A stretch of 64,000 nt of DNA from Micromonospora alfalfae (GCF_022230925.1 NZ_JAKKFH010000012.1:168045-232044); one strand, 5' to 3'. Shown: positions 24,653 to 33,230, counted from the stretch's first letter. Notes: generated by a model not told the origin, from the letters alone. Program-made: numbers and translations.

Positions 24653-25594
24653 GTGCCCGGCGCGCCGCTCAAGCCGATGCTCGCGATGACCGGGCCGCTC
24701 CCGGCGGGTGACGGCTGGGCGTACGAGTTCAAGTGGGACGGCGTCCGCGCCCTGGCCGACATCTCAGGTGGCGGTCAGCACCTTTATGCCCGTTCCGGCG
24801 TGGAGATCACCGCCGCGTACCCGGAGTTGGCCACCCTGCCCGAGCAGGTCGACGACGCGCTGCTCGACGGTGAGGTGGTGCTGCTCGGCCAGGGCGGGCA
24901 ACCGTCGTTCACAGCGCTGGCCGAGCGGATGCACGTCCGGGACCGGGCCAAGGCCGCCCGGCTGGCAGCTGTCATGCCGGTGACGTACATGATCTTCGAC
25001 CTGCTCCGGCTGAACGGCGACGACCTGACCGGCTGGCCGTACGAGCGCCGCCGGGAGGCGCTGGACGCGCTCGCGCTCGGTGGCCTCCGGTGGGCGGTGC
25101 CGCCGATGTTCGCCGACGGGCCGGCCACCTACGAGGCGGCCGGTGAGCACGGCCTGGAGGGGGTGATGGCCAAGCGGGTCGGGGCCGTCTACCGCCCGGG
25201 GGTGCGCTCGCCGGACTGGGTGAAGGTCAAGCTGGAGGTGACCGGCGACTTCGTCATCGGCGGTTGGCGACCGGGCGCGCGCCGGATCGGCGGGCTGCTG
25301 GTCGGGGTGCCCGGCCCGGACGGCCGACTGATCTACCGGGGTCGGGTCGGCGGCGGGATCGGCGCGGCCATCGAGCGGCAGCTCCTCGCCGAGCTGGAGC
25401 CGCTGCGCTCCGGCGTGTCACCGTTCGCGCCGGGGATGCCACGCGAGGATGCGCGGGGCGCCATCTGGGTAACACCCCAGGTGGTGGTGGAGGTGAAGTA
25501 CGGCCAGCGCACCCCCGACGGCCGGCTGCGCTTCCCCCGGGTGCTGCGGTTGCGCCCGGACAAGCCTCCGGAGGAGGTCGACGATGCCGGCTGA
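24653..25594 (+). CDS. ATP-dependent DNA ligase (LigD ligase domain-like, stand-alone)
   Basis: This 313-residue ligase covers the nucleotidyltransferase and OB domains only. The adenylated lysine motif is EFKWDGVRA near residue 25 (Lys27); DGEVVLL near 69, FDLLRLNGDDLTG near 107, EGVMAKR near 157, and DWVKVKLE near 177 follow. The OB part ends with PRVLRLRPDKPPEEVD. It lacks polymerase and phosphoesterase domains, so it is LigC-like or the ligase half of a split LigD. GTG start at 24653. It overlaps the polymerase gene by 11 bp, so the two are translationally linked. Confidence 0.9.
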   Translation: MPGAPLKPMLAMTGPLPAGDGWAYEFKWDGVRALADISGGGQHLYARSGVEITAAYPELATLPEQVDDALLDGEVVLLGQGGQPSFTALAERMHVRDRAKAARLAAVMPVTYMIFDLLRLNGDDLTGWPYERRREALDALALGGLRWAVPPMFADGPATYEAAGEHGLEGVMAKRVGAVYRPGVRSPDWVKVKLEVTGDFVIGGWRPGARRIGGLLVGVPGPDGRLIYRGRVGGGIGAAIERQLLAELEPLRSGVSPFAPGMPREDARGAIWVTPQVVVEVKYGQRTPDGRLRFPRVLRLRPDKPPEEVDDAG

Positions 25595-26498
25595 GCGGCT
25601 ACGGGTGGACGTCGAAGGTCGCGCGCTGGAGTTGTCCAACCTGGACAAGGTGCTCTACCCGGCGGCCGGGTTCACCAAGGGTGAGGTGATCGACTACTAC
25701 ACCCGGATCTCCCCGGTGCTGCTGCCGCACCTGCGGGACCGACCGGTCACCCGGATCCGCTTCCCGAACGGGGTGGACGACAAGTCGTTCTTCGAGAAGA
25801 ACACGCCGGCCGCGACCCCGGACTGGGTGCGGGTGGAGAACCTGCCGGCACCCGGGTCGACGAAGGGCCGGGAGACCATCGACTACGTGGTCGCCGACGA
25901 CCTGCCCACCCTGGTCTGGCTGGCCAACCTGGCGGCGTTGGAGCTGCACACACCGCAGTGGAAGGTGGGCGAACACCCGGACATGATGGTCGTCGACCTG
26001 GACCCGGGCCCGCCGGCCGGGCTCGCCGAGTGTTGCCCGGTGGCGGTCCTGATGCGCGACCGCCTCGCCGACGACGGCATCGAGTCGTACCCGAAGACGT
26101 CCGGCAAGAAGGGCATGCAGCTCTGCTGCCCGATCGCCGGCACCCAGTCGTCCGACGTCGTCTCCGACTACGCCCGGCGGATCGCCCAGGAGTTGGAGAA
26201 GGCCCACCCGAAGCTGATCGTGTCGAAGATGGCGAAGAACCTCCGACCGGGCAAGGTCTTCATCGACTGGAGCCAGAACAACGCGGCGAAGACCACAGTG
26301 GCGCCGTACTCGCTGCGGGCCCAGTCGGTGCCGTCGGTGTCGACGCCACTGACCTGGGACGAGGTCGAGGCCGGCGCGCGCGGCCGGAAGCCGGCCGTCC
26401 GCCAGTTCACCGCCGCCGAGGTCCTGACCCGGGTCGAGGAGTACGACGACCTGCTCGGCCCGCTGCTCGACGGCGGTCCGGAACTCCCCTCGGCCTGA
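25584..26498 (+). CDS. NHEJ polymerase/primase domain protein (LigD POL, stand-alone)
   Basis: This 304-residue protein is the archaeo-eukaryotic-primase-like POL domain of LigD. It starts with LSNLDKVLYPAAGFTKGEVIDYY, the family opening. The catalytic metal pair is in MMVVDLDPG (Asp138, Asp140), followed by KTSGKKGMQLCCPI near 170 and FIDWSQNNAAKTTVAPYSLRA near 224. It fills ribonucleotides into DNA ends during NHEJ. It is co-transcribed with the ligase and next to ku; together they give a complete end-joining set apart from a LigD phosphoesterase domain. Confidence 0.93.
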   Translation: MPAERLRVDVEGRALELSNLDKVLYPAAGFTKGEVIDYYTRISPVLLPHLRDRPVTRIRFPNGVDDKSFFEKNTPAATPDWVRVENLPAPGSTKGRETIDYVVADDLPTLVWLANLAALELHTPQWKVGEHPDMMVVDLDPGPPAGLAECCPVAVLMRDRLADDGIESYPKTSGKKGMQLCCPIAGTQSSDVVSDYARRIAQELEKAHPKLIVSKMAKNLRPGKVFIDWSQNNAAKTTVAPYSLRAQSVPSVSTPLTWDEVEAGARGRKPAVRQFTAAEVLTRVEEYDDLLGPLLDGGPELPSA

Positions 26499-26531
26499 CA
26501 ACCTTCGGTGACCCCGCGGCGTGTAAGGCGC

Positions 26532-27050
26532 GTGACCGACCAACAGAAACCACTGTCCGCGGCGGACCGGTCCTACGTCGCGTTCGTCGAGGTGGCGTGG
26601 CAGCGACATATCCGGCTGGCCATGCTGCTCAGCGGCGACCGGTGGCGGGCCGAGGAACTGCTCCAGGACAGCCTGGTCAAGGTCTACGAGCGGTGGCGGC
26701 GGCTGTCCCGGCTCGGTGACCCGCACGCCTACCTGCGCCGGGCCCTGGTCAACAACCACACGTCGGCGTGGCGGCGGCGTCGCCGGGAGAGCCTCTTCGC
26801 GGACGTCCCCGACCGGGCCGCCGCGGCCGACGGCGTCGGCCCGGACGCCGTCGTGCTGCGCCGGGCGCTGATGTCACTGCCGGCCAAACAGCGAGCGGTG
26901 GTGGTGCTCCGCCACTACGAGGACCTGAGCGAGCGCGAGGTCGCCCAGGTGCTGGGTTGCTCGCTCGGCACCGTCAAGAGCCAGAACGCCCGCGCACTGG
27001 GCAAACTGCGCCACCTCCTTGAGGAATCCTTCGACTCGGTAAGCAGGTGA
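26532..27050 (+). CDS. ECF RNA polymerase sigma factor, SigE/SigM-like
   Basis: This 172-residue sigma-70 ECF protein has region 2 (about 20-85, SLVKVYERWRRLSRLGDPHAYLRRALVNN) and region 4 (about 110-160, SLPAKQRAVVVLRHYEDLSEREVAQVLGCSLGTVKSQNARALGKLR). It resembles the actinobacterial SigE family (SigE70-type) of ECF factors that pair with a membrane partner. GTG at 26532 is chosen, with ATG at 26508 possible. It is followed by a gene for a single-span membrane protein whose start overlaps or abuts it, a probable anti-sigma partner. Confidence 0.88.
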   Translation: MTDQQKPLSAADRSYVAFVEVAWQRHIRLAMLLSGDRWRAEELLQDSLVKVYERWRRLSRLGDPHAYLRRALVNNHTSAWRRRRRESLFADVPDRAAAADGVGPDAVVLRRALMSLPAKQRAVVVLRHYEDLSEREVAQVLGCSLGTVKSQNARALGKLRHLLEESFDSVSR

Positions 27051-27055
27051 TAGTC

Positions 27056-27940
27056 ATGAACAACATCGATGACCGTCTCGCCCATCGGCTGCACGACATC
27101 GTCGACGGTGAGACGGACTCCGTACCCCCGGTGGGTGCGCTGATCGAGCGCGGCCGACGGGCCCGGCGGCGCCGGACCACCGCGCTCGTCGGTAGCACGT
27201 GCGCGCTGCTGGCGCTGGGCGTCGGCACCGCGCTGACCGTCCCGACGAACTCCCCGGCGGGCCGCTCCGACGTCACCACCCAGGCCGCGCCGCCGGAGCC
27301 GGCCTCGCCGGCGATGCGGCTGGTCTCGGCCGCCGCCGCCAGCGAGAACATCAGCTACCGGATGCGGCTGACCAACTCGGGCCGGGACGGGCTGACCTAC
27401 GAGGGCGCGTTCGACCCGAAAACCGCTACCGGCTACGTCCGCGCGCCGCAGGACGACTCGGTCATGACCGAACTGCTGATCAACGGCACCAGGTACCAGG
27501 GCGGCGAACGCCCGCTGGGCCCGCTGCCGGCTGACAAGGGCCCGGGCGAGGCGTACGGCCGGTACGGGCAGTACCCGGGCACGTACGACCGGCTCTCCCT
27601 GCACGGCGACGGGAACGACGTGCTGGGTTCCGCCGAGCCCGACCCGGCTGCCCTGTTCGCGGCGTTGAAGCGGCAGAACGCGACAGTCACCGAGAATCCG
27701 GACGGCTCGCTGCACTTCAGCTATGCCGAGAGCGGCAGGGACGGGTCGAGCAACACGACCGGTGACGTCACGCTGGACCGCGACGGTCGGATCGCGACTG
27801 TGGCGCTCACCTTCACCTGGCAGTCGACGGCGAAGGGCCGTCTCGACACGGGGACGTCCAACTCGACCCTCGAACTGTTCGACTACGGCACCGCAGTGAC
27901 TGTCGAACGCCCGACCGACGTCGTGATGGTCAAGGAGTAG
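27056..27940 (+). CDS. Single-pass membrane protein, likely partner of the ECF sigma
   Basis: This 294-residue protein has a cytosolic N-terminus of about 45 residues (DDRLAHRLHDIVDGETDSV), an Arg-rich stop, one membrane segment near residues 47-68, and a large extracytoplasmic C-terminal domain of unknown fold with no Cys pair. The layout is like that of ECF regulators. An anti-sigma (ZAS) motif H-x3-C-x2-C is not seen, so anti-sigma activity is inferred from position alone. ATG at 27056 is preferred; GTG at 27047 overlaps the sigma stop. A terminator follows. Confidence 0.7.
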   Translation: MNNIDDRLAHRLHDIVDGETDSVPPVGALIERGRRARRRRTTALVGSTCALLALGVGTALTVPTNSPAGRSDVTTQAAPPEPASPAMRLVSAAAASENISYRMRLTNSGRDGLTYEGAFDPKTATGYVRAPQDDSVMTELLINGTRYQGGERPLGPLPADKGPGEAYGRYGQYPGTYDRLSLHGDGNDVLGSAEPDPAALFAALKRQNATVTENPDGSLHFSYAESGRDGSSNTTGDVTLDRDGRIATVALTFTWQSTAKGRLDTGTSNSTLELFDYGTAVTVERPTDVVMVKE

Positions 27941-27949
27941 GAACCGCGC

Positions 27950-27981
27950 GGCCCGGCGTCCACGCCTGTGGACGCCGGGCC
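27950..27981. terminator. Terminator of the sigma/membrane operon
   Basis: A perfect 14-bp stem (GGCCCGGCGTCCAC at 27950-27963 with 27968-27981) has a GCCT loop and is followed by TT. It lies just after the stop at 27940. Confidence 0.8.
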
Positions 27982-28070
27982 TTGCCGGCTGCCGGATCAG
28001 CGGCGGCCGAAAACCTTGCGGCTGTCGCCGAGACGCAGCAGCACCGTCTTACCGGTGGTGGCCAACGGGA

Positions 28071-29141
28071 TCAGCTCGCGGCGACGGGAACAGTCGGCGA
28101 GGCACGGCGCAGCCGCCACCAGGCGCCGCCGATCAGGGCGACAGTGACGACGGTGACCGCGACGTCGCCGGCCAGGGCCGCGGCCGGGCTCGCCGGGGAG
28201 TATGGCGGCACCAGGTACGCGAACGCGGCGGCCATGACCAGGCCCGCGGTGCCGGCAACAAGCACGTGCCGCTGCTCCCAGCCGTTCTGGGACGACCAGT
28301 ACGCGACAAGCCCTCCGGCGACGACGGAGAGCGAAAGCGCGATGATCATCCCCGGCCAGCCGGGCGTCAGGTCGGAGCCGAGGCGGACGAGGACGAGGGG
28401 TAGACCGACCCAGAGTGGGTGCGGTGCCCGACGGGCCCGGCGCGGGCGAGGGTGACGCCAGCGGGGCAGCACTGCGACAGCGACCAGGGCGAGGACCACC
28501 ACGGCGGCGAAGGCCAGTTGGAGCGGGCTGGCCAGGAAGCCCTTCCGGCCGCTGCTGTCGGAGAAGATCAACAGGCTGCCGAGCAGGTAGAGCACGCCCA
28601 CCACGGCGAGACCGGGCCAGCCCAGCCAGGGCCGTAGCCGCCGTTCCGGCCCGAGGAACGACTCGATGAGCACTATCGGCGCGCAGATCGTCAGCAAGAT
28701 GTGGTTGCCCACGTAGTCGAACGCCTGCCGGAGGCTGAAGTCGAGCCCCGGCACCAGCGTCGCCTCGGCGGCGGCCCGGGTGTCGGCGTACTGGGTGTCG
28801 TCGAGGAAGTCGCTGTTGAACAACGACTGGTCGACCAGCCCGGCCTGGAGCACGCCGAACGCGGCGGCGAGCAGCACTATCGTCGGCCAACCCGCGCCGA
28901 AGCGGCGGGCGGTCTCCCGGATCAGGAGCGCCGCGCCGCCGTACATCGGGCCCAGGAAGATCAGCACCGGGAGGAAGTCGTCGATGGCGAAGCCACCCCA
29001 CGAGCACTCGGCCGCCCAGGGCGCGAGCAGCAGCAACGCGATCACCGGCAGGAGCCGCCGGCGCAACGGCAGGCGGCCAGCGTCGGCGGGGTGGTCGGCG
29101 GCGGGATGGTCGGCGGTGACGGGGTCGGGTCCGGTCGGCAT
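28071..29141 (-). CDS. Polytopic membrane protein of unknown function
   Basis: This 356-residue protein has about nine or ten hydrophobic helices. The first is RLLPVIALLLLAPWAAECSWG (about residues 29-49), and the last is near 330-350. A conserved-looking loop, CSWGGFAIDDFLPVLIFLGPMYGG, follows the first helix. No catalytic motif or transporter signature is recognised. ATG at 29141 has GAGGAG upstream. It is divergent from TIGR03089 and converges with the sigma operon terminator. Confidence 0.7.
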   Translation of the reverse strand: MPTGPDPVTADHPAADHPADAGRLPLRRRLLPVIALLLLAPWAAECSWGGFAIDDFLPVLIFLGPMYGGAALLIRETARRFGAGWPTIVLLAAAFGVLQAGLVDQSLFNSDFLDDTQYADTRAAAEATLVPGLDFSLRQAFDYVGNHILLTICAPIVLIESFLGPERRLRPWLGWPGLAVVGVLYLLGSLLIFSDSSGRKGFLASPLQLAFAAVVVLALVAVAVLPRWRHPRPRRARRAPHPLWVGLPLVLVRLGSDLTPGWPGMIIALSLSVVAGGLVAYWSSQNGWEQRHVLVAGTAGLVMAAAFAYLVPPYSPASPAAALAGDVAVTVVTVALIGGAWWRLRRASPTVPVAAS

Positions 29142-29285
29142 CGGCGCTCCTCGGCGGCGTCTCGGGGATCGTTCCCCGCACACTGCGCGAGCCACCCGGT
29201 CACCCGATACGGCCATCGGCCGACGACCGGTGCGACCAAAGTCGTTGAGTACTGTGATGCCGACGTCGACCCGGGGAGCGTGGAG

Positions 29286-30038
29286 ATGCAGCCAACCGTC
29301 ACGGCCAACCTGGCGGCCCGGCCCGTCGAGGCCGAGCGTCCGCTGCTCAGCTACCGCGACGAGGCGACCGGCGAGCGCGTCGACCTGACGGCACAGCAGG
29401 TCGGCCAGTGGGCGGCCCGCAGCGCGAGCCTGCTGCGGGACGGCTGCCGGCTCGGCCCCGGCAGCCGCGTAGCGGTCCTGCTGCCGCCGCACTGGCGTAC
29501 CGCCGCTGTGTTGTTGGGCGCCTGGGCCTCGGGCCTGGCGGTGTCGTTCCGACCGCGCGCCACGGCGGGCCTGGCGGTGCTCGAACCGGGCGGCGACCGG
29601 CCGTTCGACGCGGTCTTCGTGACGCCGGAGCGGCAGGACGACTGGCTGGAGGACGTGCCGGACGCGCCGCACCGCTATCTCGTCGGCACCGGGCCGGGGC
29701 GGCTGGACGACGTGCCGTTGGGCTGGTTGGACTGGTCCGCCGAGGTGCTCCGGCACGGCGACGGCACGCCCGACCACACTGCCATCCACCCGTCGGACCC
29801 GGCCACCGCTGACGGCACCACCTACGGTCAGTGGGGCGCGCTCGCCCAGGAGTTCGCCACGATGCTGGACCTGCACGCCGGCGACCGCCTACTGGTTGAC
29901 GCCGCCGAGACCGAGCAGCCGCTGAAGTGGTTGCTCGCGCCACTCTCGGCCGGCGCGTCAGTGGTGATCAGCGCCAACCTCGACCCGGCGCGGCGGGACG
30001 CGGTAATCGTCGCCGAACAGGTGACCCGCGTCCTCTGA
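29286..30038 (+). CDS. TIGR03089 family protein (degenerate AMP-binding-like)
   Basis: This 250-residue actinobacterial protein resembles the N-terminal part of AMP-dependent ligases. It has LSYRDEATGERVDLTAQQVGQW near 21-40 and RVAVLLPPHWRTAAVLLGAW near 61-80. It lacks the P-loop SGTTG motif and the C-terminal domain, so it is not an active ligase. Members are often found near polyprenyl-glycan or LCP genes. ATG at 29286 with GGAG upstream. It is an isolated single gene in this window; function unknown. Confidence 0.8.
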   Translation: MQPTVTANLAARPVEAERPLLSYRDEATGERVDLTAQQVGQWAARSASLLRDGCRLGPGSRVAVLLPPHWRTAAVLLGAWASGLAVSFRPRATAGLAVLEPGGDRPFDAVFVTPERQDDWLEDVPDAPHRYLVGTGPGRLDDVPLGWLDWSAEVLRHGDGTPDHTAIHPSDPATADGTTYGQWGALAQEFATMLDLHAGDRLLVDAAETEQPLKWLLAPLSAGASVVISANLDPARRDAVIVAEQVTRVL

Positions 30039-30198
30039 ACCCCGCCGGAGCGGCCCAAACAGCGCTGGCCGATCCGGTTCCGTTACATCGCCATCTGCCC
30101 TGCTCAGAGGGTCTTTTGTCGATGCCGTCGGCGTGTTCTCATACCCGAACAGCGACGTCATCGACACCGCACCGTCTCCCTCATCGAAAGGTGCACCG

Positions 30199-31161
30199 AT
30201 GCGCAGAAGACCGACCTTCCGACTGGCGGTCCTCACCGCCACCGCCGCGACGATCCTGGCGTCCGGCGGTGCCTCCGGGGCGCTCGCCACGGCCGCGCCA
30301 GCGACCGCCTCCCCGTCAGTCACCGCGTGTGAGCCGGGCACCGACGCGCACAGCGCGGCCCGGGTGGCCGAGGGCGCCGCCGCCCAGGAGCCGGCGCTGT
30401 ACGCCACGAACGAAGCCAAGGCCTACGGCGTGATCAAAGACGCGCCGCGGCTGCCGAACGGCAGCGTCACGGTGCCGACGGTCTTCCACATGATCTCCGA
30501 CCATCCGCTCACAGCAGCCGAGACGACCAGGTGGAACACCCTGATCGCCGCGCAGATGGCGGTGCTCAACGACTCGTTCGCGGGCCGTACGGCCGGAGAC
30601 GCCTCGAACACGCCGTTCCGGTTCTCGCTCGTCGACACGACGTGGACGGTGAACAGCGCCTGGTACACGGTAGTGCCGGGCAAGAGCGAGCGGGACATGA
30701 AGAAGGCGCTGTACACCGGCGACTCGGAAACCCTCAACGTGTACGCGGCCAACATCGGCGACGGGCTGCTCGGCTGGGCGTACTTCCCGAAGGGTTACAA
30801 CAACGGGCGCGGCTACATCGACGGCGTGGTGATGCTCGACGAGTCGATGCCTGGTGGTACGGCCGGCAAGTACGCCCTGGGCGACACGCTGACGCACGAG
30901 GTCGGGCACTGGCTGATGCTGGAGCACACCTTCGCGCACGGCTGCTCCGCTTCCGGCGACTTCGTGGCGGACACCCCGCGTGAGGCGGCGCCGCAGTTCG
31001 ACTGCCCGGTGGGCGCGGACTCCTGCGCTGCGCCCGGGCTCGACCCGATCCACAACTTCATGGACTACACGGAGGACTCCTGCATGAACATGTTCACGGC
31101 CGGGCAGGCCGACCGGATGAGCGACGCCTGGATGGCGTTCCGGGCCGGCGGCGCCGGATAG
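30199..31161 (+). CDS. Secreted zinc metalloprotease, pappalysin-like (M43)
   Basis: This 320-residue exported metalloprotease starts with a signal peptide (MRRRPTFRLAVLTATAATIL... to about residue 38). The catalytic motif HEVGHWLMLEH has ligands His233, His237 and His243 with Glu234 as general base. A Met-turn (NFMDY) follows near residue 285, and four Cys near the C-terminal part likely form disulfides. It belongs to the M43 cytophagalysin/pappalysin group common in actinomycetes. GAAAGG lies just upstream of the ATG. A strong terminator follows. Confidence 0.92.
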   Translation: MRRRPTFRLAVLTATAATILASGGASGALATAAPATASPSVTACEPGTDAHSAARVAEGAAAQEPALYATNEAKAYGVIKDAPRLPNGSVTVPTVFHMISDHPLTAAETTRWNTLIAAQMAVLNDSFAGRTAGDASNTPFRFSLVDTTWTVNSAWYTVVPGKSERDMKKALYTGDSETLNVYAANIGDGLLGWAYFPKGYNNGRGYIDGVVMLDESMPGGTAGKYALGDTLTHEVGHWLMLEHTFAHGCSASGDFVADTPREAAPQFDCPVGADSCAAPGLDPIHNFMDYTEDSCMNMFTAGQADRMSDAWMAFRAGGAG

Positions 31162-31174
31162 CCCACTGGCGGTC

Positions 31175-31212
31175 GGGGTCGGCGGTTCGCTCTGCGGCGA
31201 ACCGCCGACCCC
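31175..31212. terminator. Terminator after the M43 protease gene
   Basis: A perfect 16-bp stem (GGGGTCGGCGGTTCGC at 31175-31190 with 31197-31212) encloses a 6-nt loop. A pyrimidine-rich tail (TCTCGCTT) follows. Confidence 0.85.
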
Positions 31213-31324
31213 TCTCGCTTCACCCTTCCGGTGGAGCCCGCTCGTTCCTTCGATCCTCACGTTTCGCCTGCTCCTACGCTTCGCCGAAGGTATCTGGCAC
31301 GTTCATCGGCAGGGCGGGGGACAC

Positions 31325-32047
31325 ATGGCGTCGGGGCGTACACGTCGGACACTGGTGTCGGTGGTGGCCGGTGGACTGTTCGCTCTCGGCGTGGTCGCGC
31401 CCGGCCCAGCGGCGGCACCGCTGCCCCGGGCGGCCCAGGCCGACGGCCCTACCGTTCCCGAACCACGCGAGCCGCGCCCACCGCTGCTCCCCGCGGACTT
31501 TCAGGGCACCGGCCGGTACATCGTGCGGGACCTCGGCATCGACGTGCCGTTCTCCTGGCAGGGCCGCGACGGCAACAGCCAGATGACCGCCGGTGGCCCG
31601 GACCACCCGATCTGGTTCACGAACCTGATCTTCGAGAACACGCTCTACACACTCACCTACAGGTGGCCGAACATTCCGCTGTTCCCGCCCCGCGCGTGCA
31701 GCAAGGTGCCGGGGTTCTTCAACCGGCAGATCTTCAACGACAAGCTGAAGACCGCCCGCTACGTGGGGCCGGAGGTCCTGCAGGGTGAGAAGGACCGGCA
31801 CGTGGACCACTGGCGGGTCGGGGTGGTCGGCGGCTCCACAGTGCCCGGGGAGTTCTTCCGGTTCCCGCTCGCGCTCGGCGACATCTACGTCGACCAGCAC
31901 GACCCGAGTCGGTGGCGGCAGGTGTTGCAGTTCGGCCTGCAGAACCTCTTCGACCCGGAGCTGGACGAATGGTTCACCATGGACACCTTCGAGCACCGCC
32001 CCGGCGAGGTCACCCTCCCCGACCGCTGCCCACCCCCCACGTCCTGA
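31325..32047 (+). CDS. Secreted protein of unknown function
   Basis: This 240-residue protein has a Sec-type signal peptide: a TRR-containing N-terminus, a hydrophobic core LVSVVAGGLFALGVVA near residues 10-25 and an AxA-type end near 30. The mature part is Pro/Phe/Trp-rich and holds FQGTGRYIVRDLGIDVPFSW near 60-80 and YRWPNIPLFPPRACSK near 117. Two Cys (near 130 and 235) could form a disulfide. I recognise no domain. It follows the secreted protease on the same strand but is separated from it by a terminator. A palindrome lies 12 bp after its stop. Confidence 0.65.
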   Translation: MASGRTRRTLVSVVAGGLFALGVVAPGPAAAPLPRAAQADGPTVPEPREPRPPLLPADFQGTGRYIVRDLGIDVPFSWQGRDGNSQMTAGGPDHPIWFTNLIFENTLYTLTYRWPNIPLFPPRACSKVPGFFNRQIFNDKLKTARYVGPEVLQGEKDRHVDHWRVGVVGGSTVPGEFFRFPLALGDIYVDQHDPSRWRQVLQFGLQNLFDPELDEWFTMDTFEHRPGEVTLPDRCPPPTS

Positions 32048-32059
32048 CCCATCCACTGC

Positions 32060-32119
32060 GTTGATCAAGAGGTTTGCGTCATCGATCGGCCCGATGATGA
32101 CGCAAACCTCTTGATCAAC
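32060..32119. repeat. Intergenic palindrome with a different core (GTTGATCAAGAGG type)
   Basis: Perfect 24-nt arms (32060-32083 and 32096-32119) start GTTGATCAAGAGGTTTGCG and enclose 12 nt. The terminal GTTGATCA/TGATCAAC matches copies 1 and 2 but the rest of the arm differs. It lies between convergent genes and is bracketed by C-rich left and G-rich right flanks like the others. Confidence 0.9.
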
Positions 32120-32160
32120 AAGGGCAGGGCCAGAGTGGGGCCGGGTGGGGTTGGGTCTGG

Positions 32161-32532
32161 TTACAGGGCGAACAGCAGGGCGGCGTTCAGGAGTACGACC
32201 ATGGCGGTGGCGAAGTGGATGCCGAAGGCGACGGCCTTCGTGCCGCCGTTGCGCAGCACGATGAGGGTGTCGCCCAGCGGAACGACCGCGACGACAAGCA
32301 TGTACCACGCCACCGCCTCGGCAGTGGTGAAGGCGATCAGGGCGAGCCCGAGCAGCCCGAACGTGAGGTCCTTCAGTCCTTTGACGGTCAGGTAGGCGGG
32401 GTCGCCGTCCGGCTTGGCCGGTACGCCGTACCCGGCGGCTGCGGCCTGCGGCACCAGCAGGAACCGCGCACCGATGAAGGCGACGAAGAGGCTGAGTACG
32501 ACGGCGAGCCCGTAGGCGAGGGGTGCCAGCAT
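32161..32532 (-). CDS. DUF4267 small membrane protein
   Basis: This 123-residue protein has four hydrophobic helices: about 5-25, 52-70, 72-92 and 100-122. It matches DUF4267, with GARFLLVPQAAAAGYGVP near 21-38 and VKGLKDLTFGLLGL near 50-63. Function unknown; such genes are often under TetR control. It is divergent from a TetR gene across an 89-bp region with two palindromic sites. Confidence 0.8.
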   Translation of the reverse strand: MLAPLAYGLAVVLSLFVAFIGARFLLVPQAAAAGYGVPAKPDGDPAYLTVKGLKDLTFGLLGLALIAFTTAEAVAWYMLVVAVVPLGDTLIVLRNGGTKAVAFGIHFATAMVVLLNAALLFAL

Positions 32533-32548
32533 GGGTCTACTCCAATTC

Positions 32549-32561
32549 CTAGCGCTGCTAG
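32549..32561. promoter_or_regulatory. TetR operator candidate, DUF4267 side
   Basis: CTAGCGCTGCTAG (arms CTAGC/GCTAG, 3-nt centre) lies 17 bp upstream of the DUF4267 start. A second copy with one central change is at 32599-32611. Confidence 0.7.
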
Positions 32562-32598
32562 ATATGAGAGCGACGCTAGCAGAGCATCGACAGCTTCG

Positions 32599-32611
32599 CT
32601 AGCGGTGCTAG
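32599..32611. promoter_or_regulatory. TetR operator candidate, TetR side
   Basis: CTAGCGGTGCTAG repeats the 32549 site; the centres are 50 bp apart. It lies 11 bp before the TetR start, where binding would block transcription. An extra GCTAGC at 32575-32580 lies between the two. Confidence 0.7.
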
Positions 32612-32621
32612 GGTTGCTCTC

Positions 32622-33194
32622 ATGTCGACTCAGGCACGCCGCGAGCGCGAGCGGGCGGAACGGGAACGCGCCATCATCGCCGCTGCCCGCGACCTCGCCC
32701 TCGCGGAAGGCTGGGACGCGGTGACCACCCGGCGGCTCGCCGCCGAGATCGAATACAGCCAGCCCGTCCTCTACAGCCACTTCAAGGGCAAGGACGCCAT
32801 CATGGCGGCGGTCGCCGTCGAGGGCTTCGCCGAACTGGCAACCGCGCTGGTGTCCGCCCGCGCCTCCGCGGCAGACCCACGACAGGCGGTCGCCGACGTC
32901 GCGGCGGCGTACGTCACGTTCGCCGAGCAGCGCCCAGCGCTCTATGACGCGATGTTCACCCTCGCCGTGGACTTGCCGTTCGCCAGCCAGACTGTCCCGA
33001 CCGACCTGGCCCGGGGCTTCGCCGAGCTGGCCGAGACGGTGCGCCCGTTCGCCGGTGGCGGCGACCTGGAGACGCTCACCGAGACGTTCTGGAGCGGCCT
33101 GCACGGACTGGTCACGCTGATGCGCAGCGGCCGACTCCGCCGCCCCGGCCACGACCGCCGGCTGACGGTGCTGGTGGACCGCTTCTCCCGGTGA
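32622..33194 (+). CDS. TetR family transcriptional regulator
   Basis: This 190-residue regulator has a TetR helix-turn-helix near residues 14-58: AIIAAARDLALAEGWDAVTTRRLAAEIEYSQPVLYSHFKGKDAIM. The C-terminal domain contains AYVTFAEQRPALYDAMFTLAV, resembling the WHG/TetR_C_13 type. The ATG may be nearly leaderless. It probably represses itself and the divergent DUF4267 gene through the two 13-bp palindromes. Confidence 0.9.
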   Translation: MSTQARRERERAERERAIIAAARDLALAEGWDAVTTRRLAAEIEYSQPVLYSHFKGKDAIMAAVAVEGFAELATALVSARASAADPRQAVADVAAAYVTFAEQRPALYDAMFTLAVDLPFASQTVPTDLARGFAELAETVRPFAGGGDLETLTETFWSGLHGLVTLMRSGRLRRPGHDRRLTVLVDRFSR

Positions 33195-33230
33195 GCGCGC
33201 TCGCCGTCAGGGCCCAGGCGCACCCTGGGC

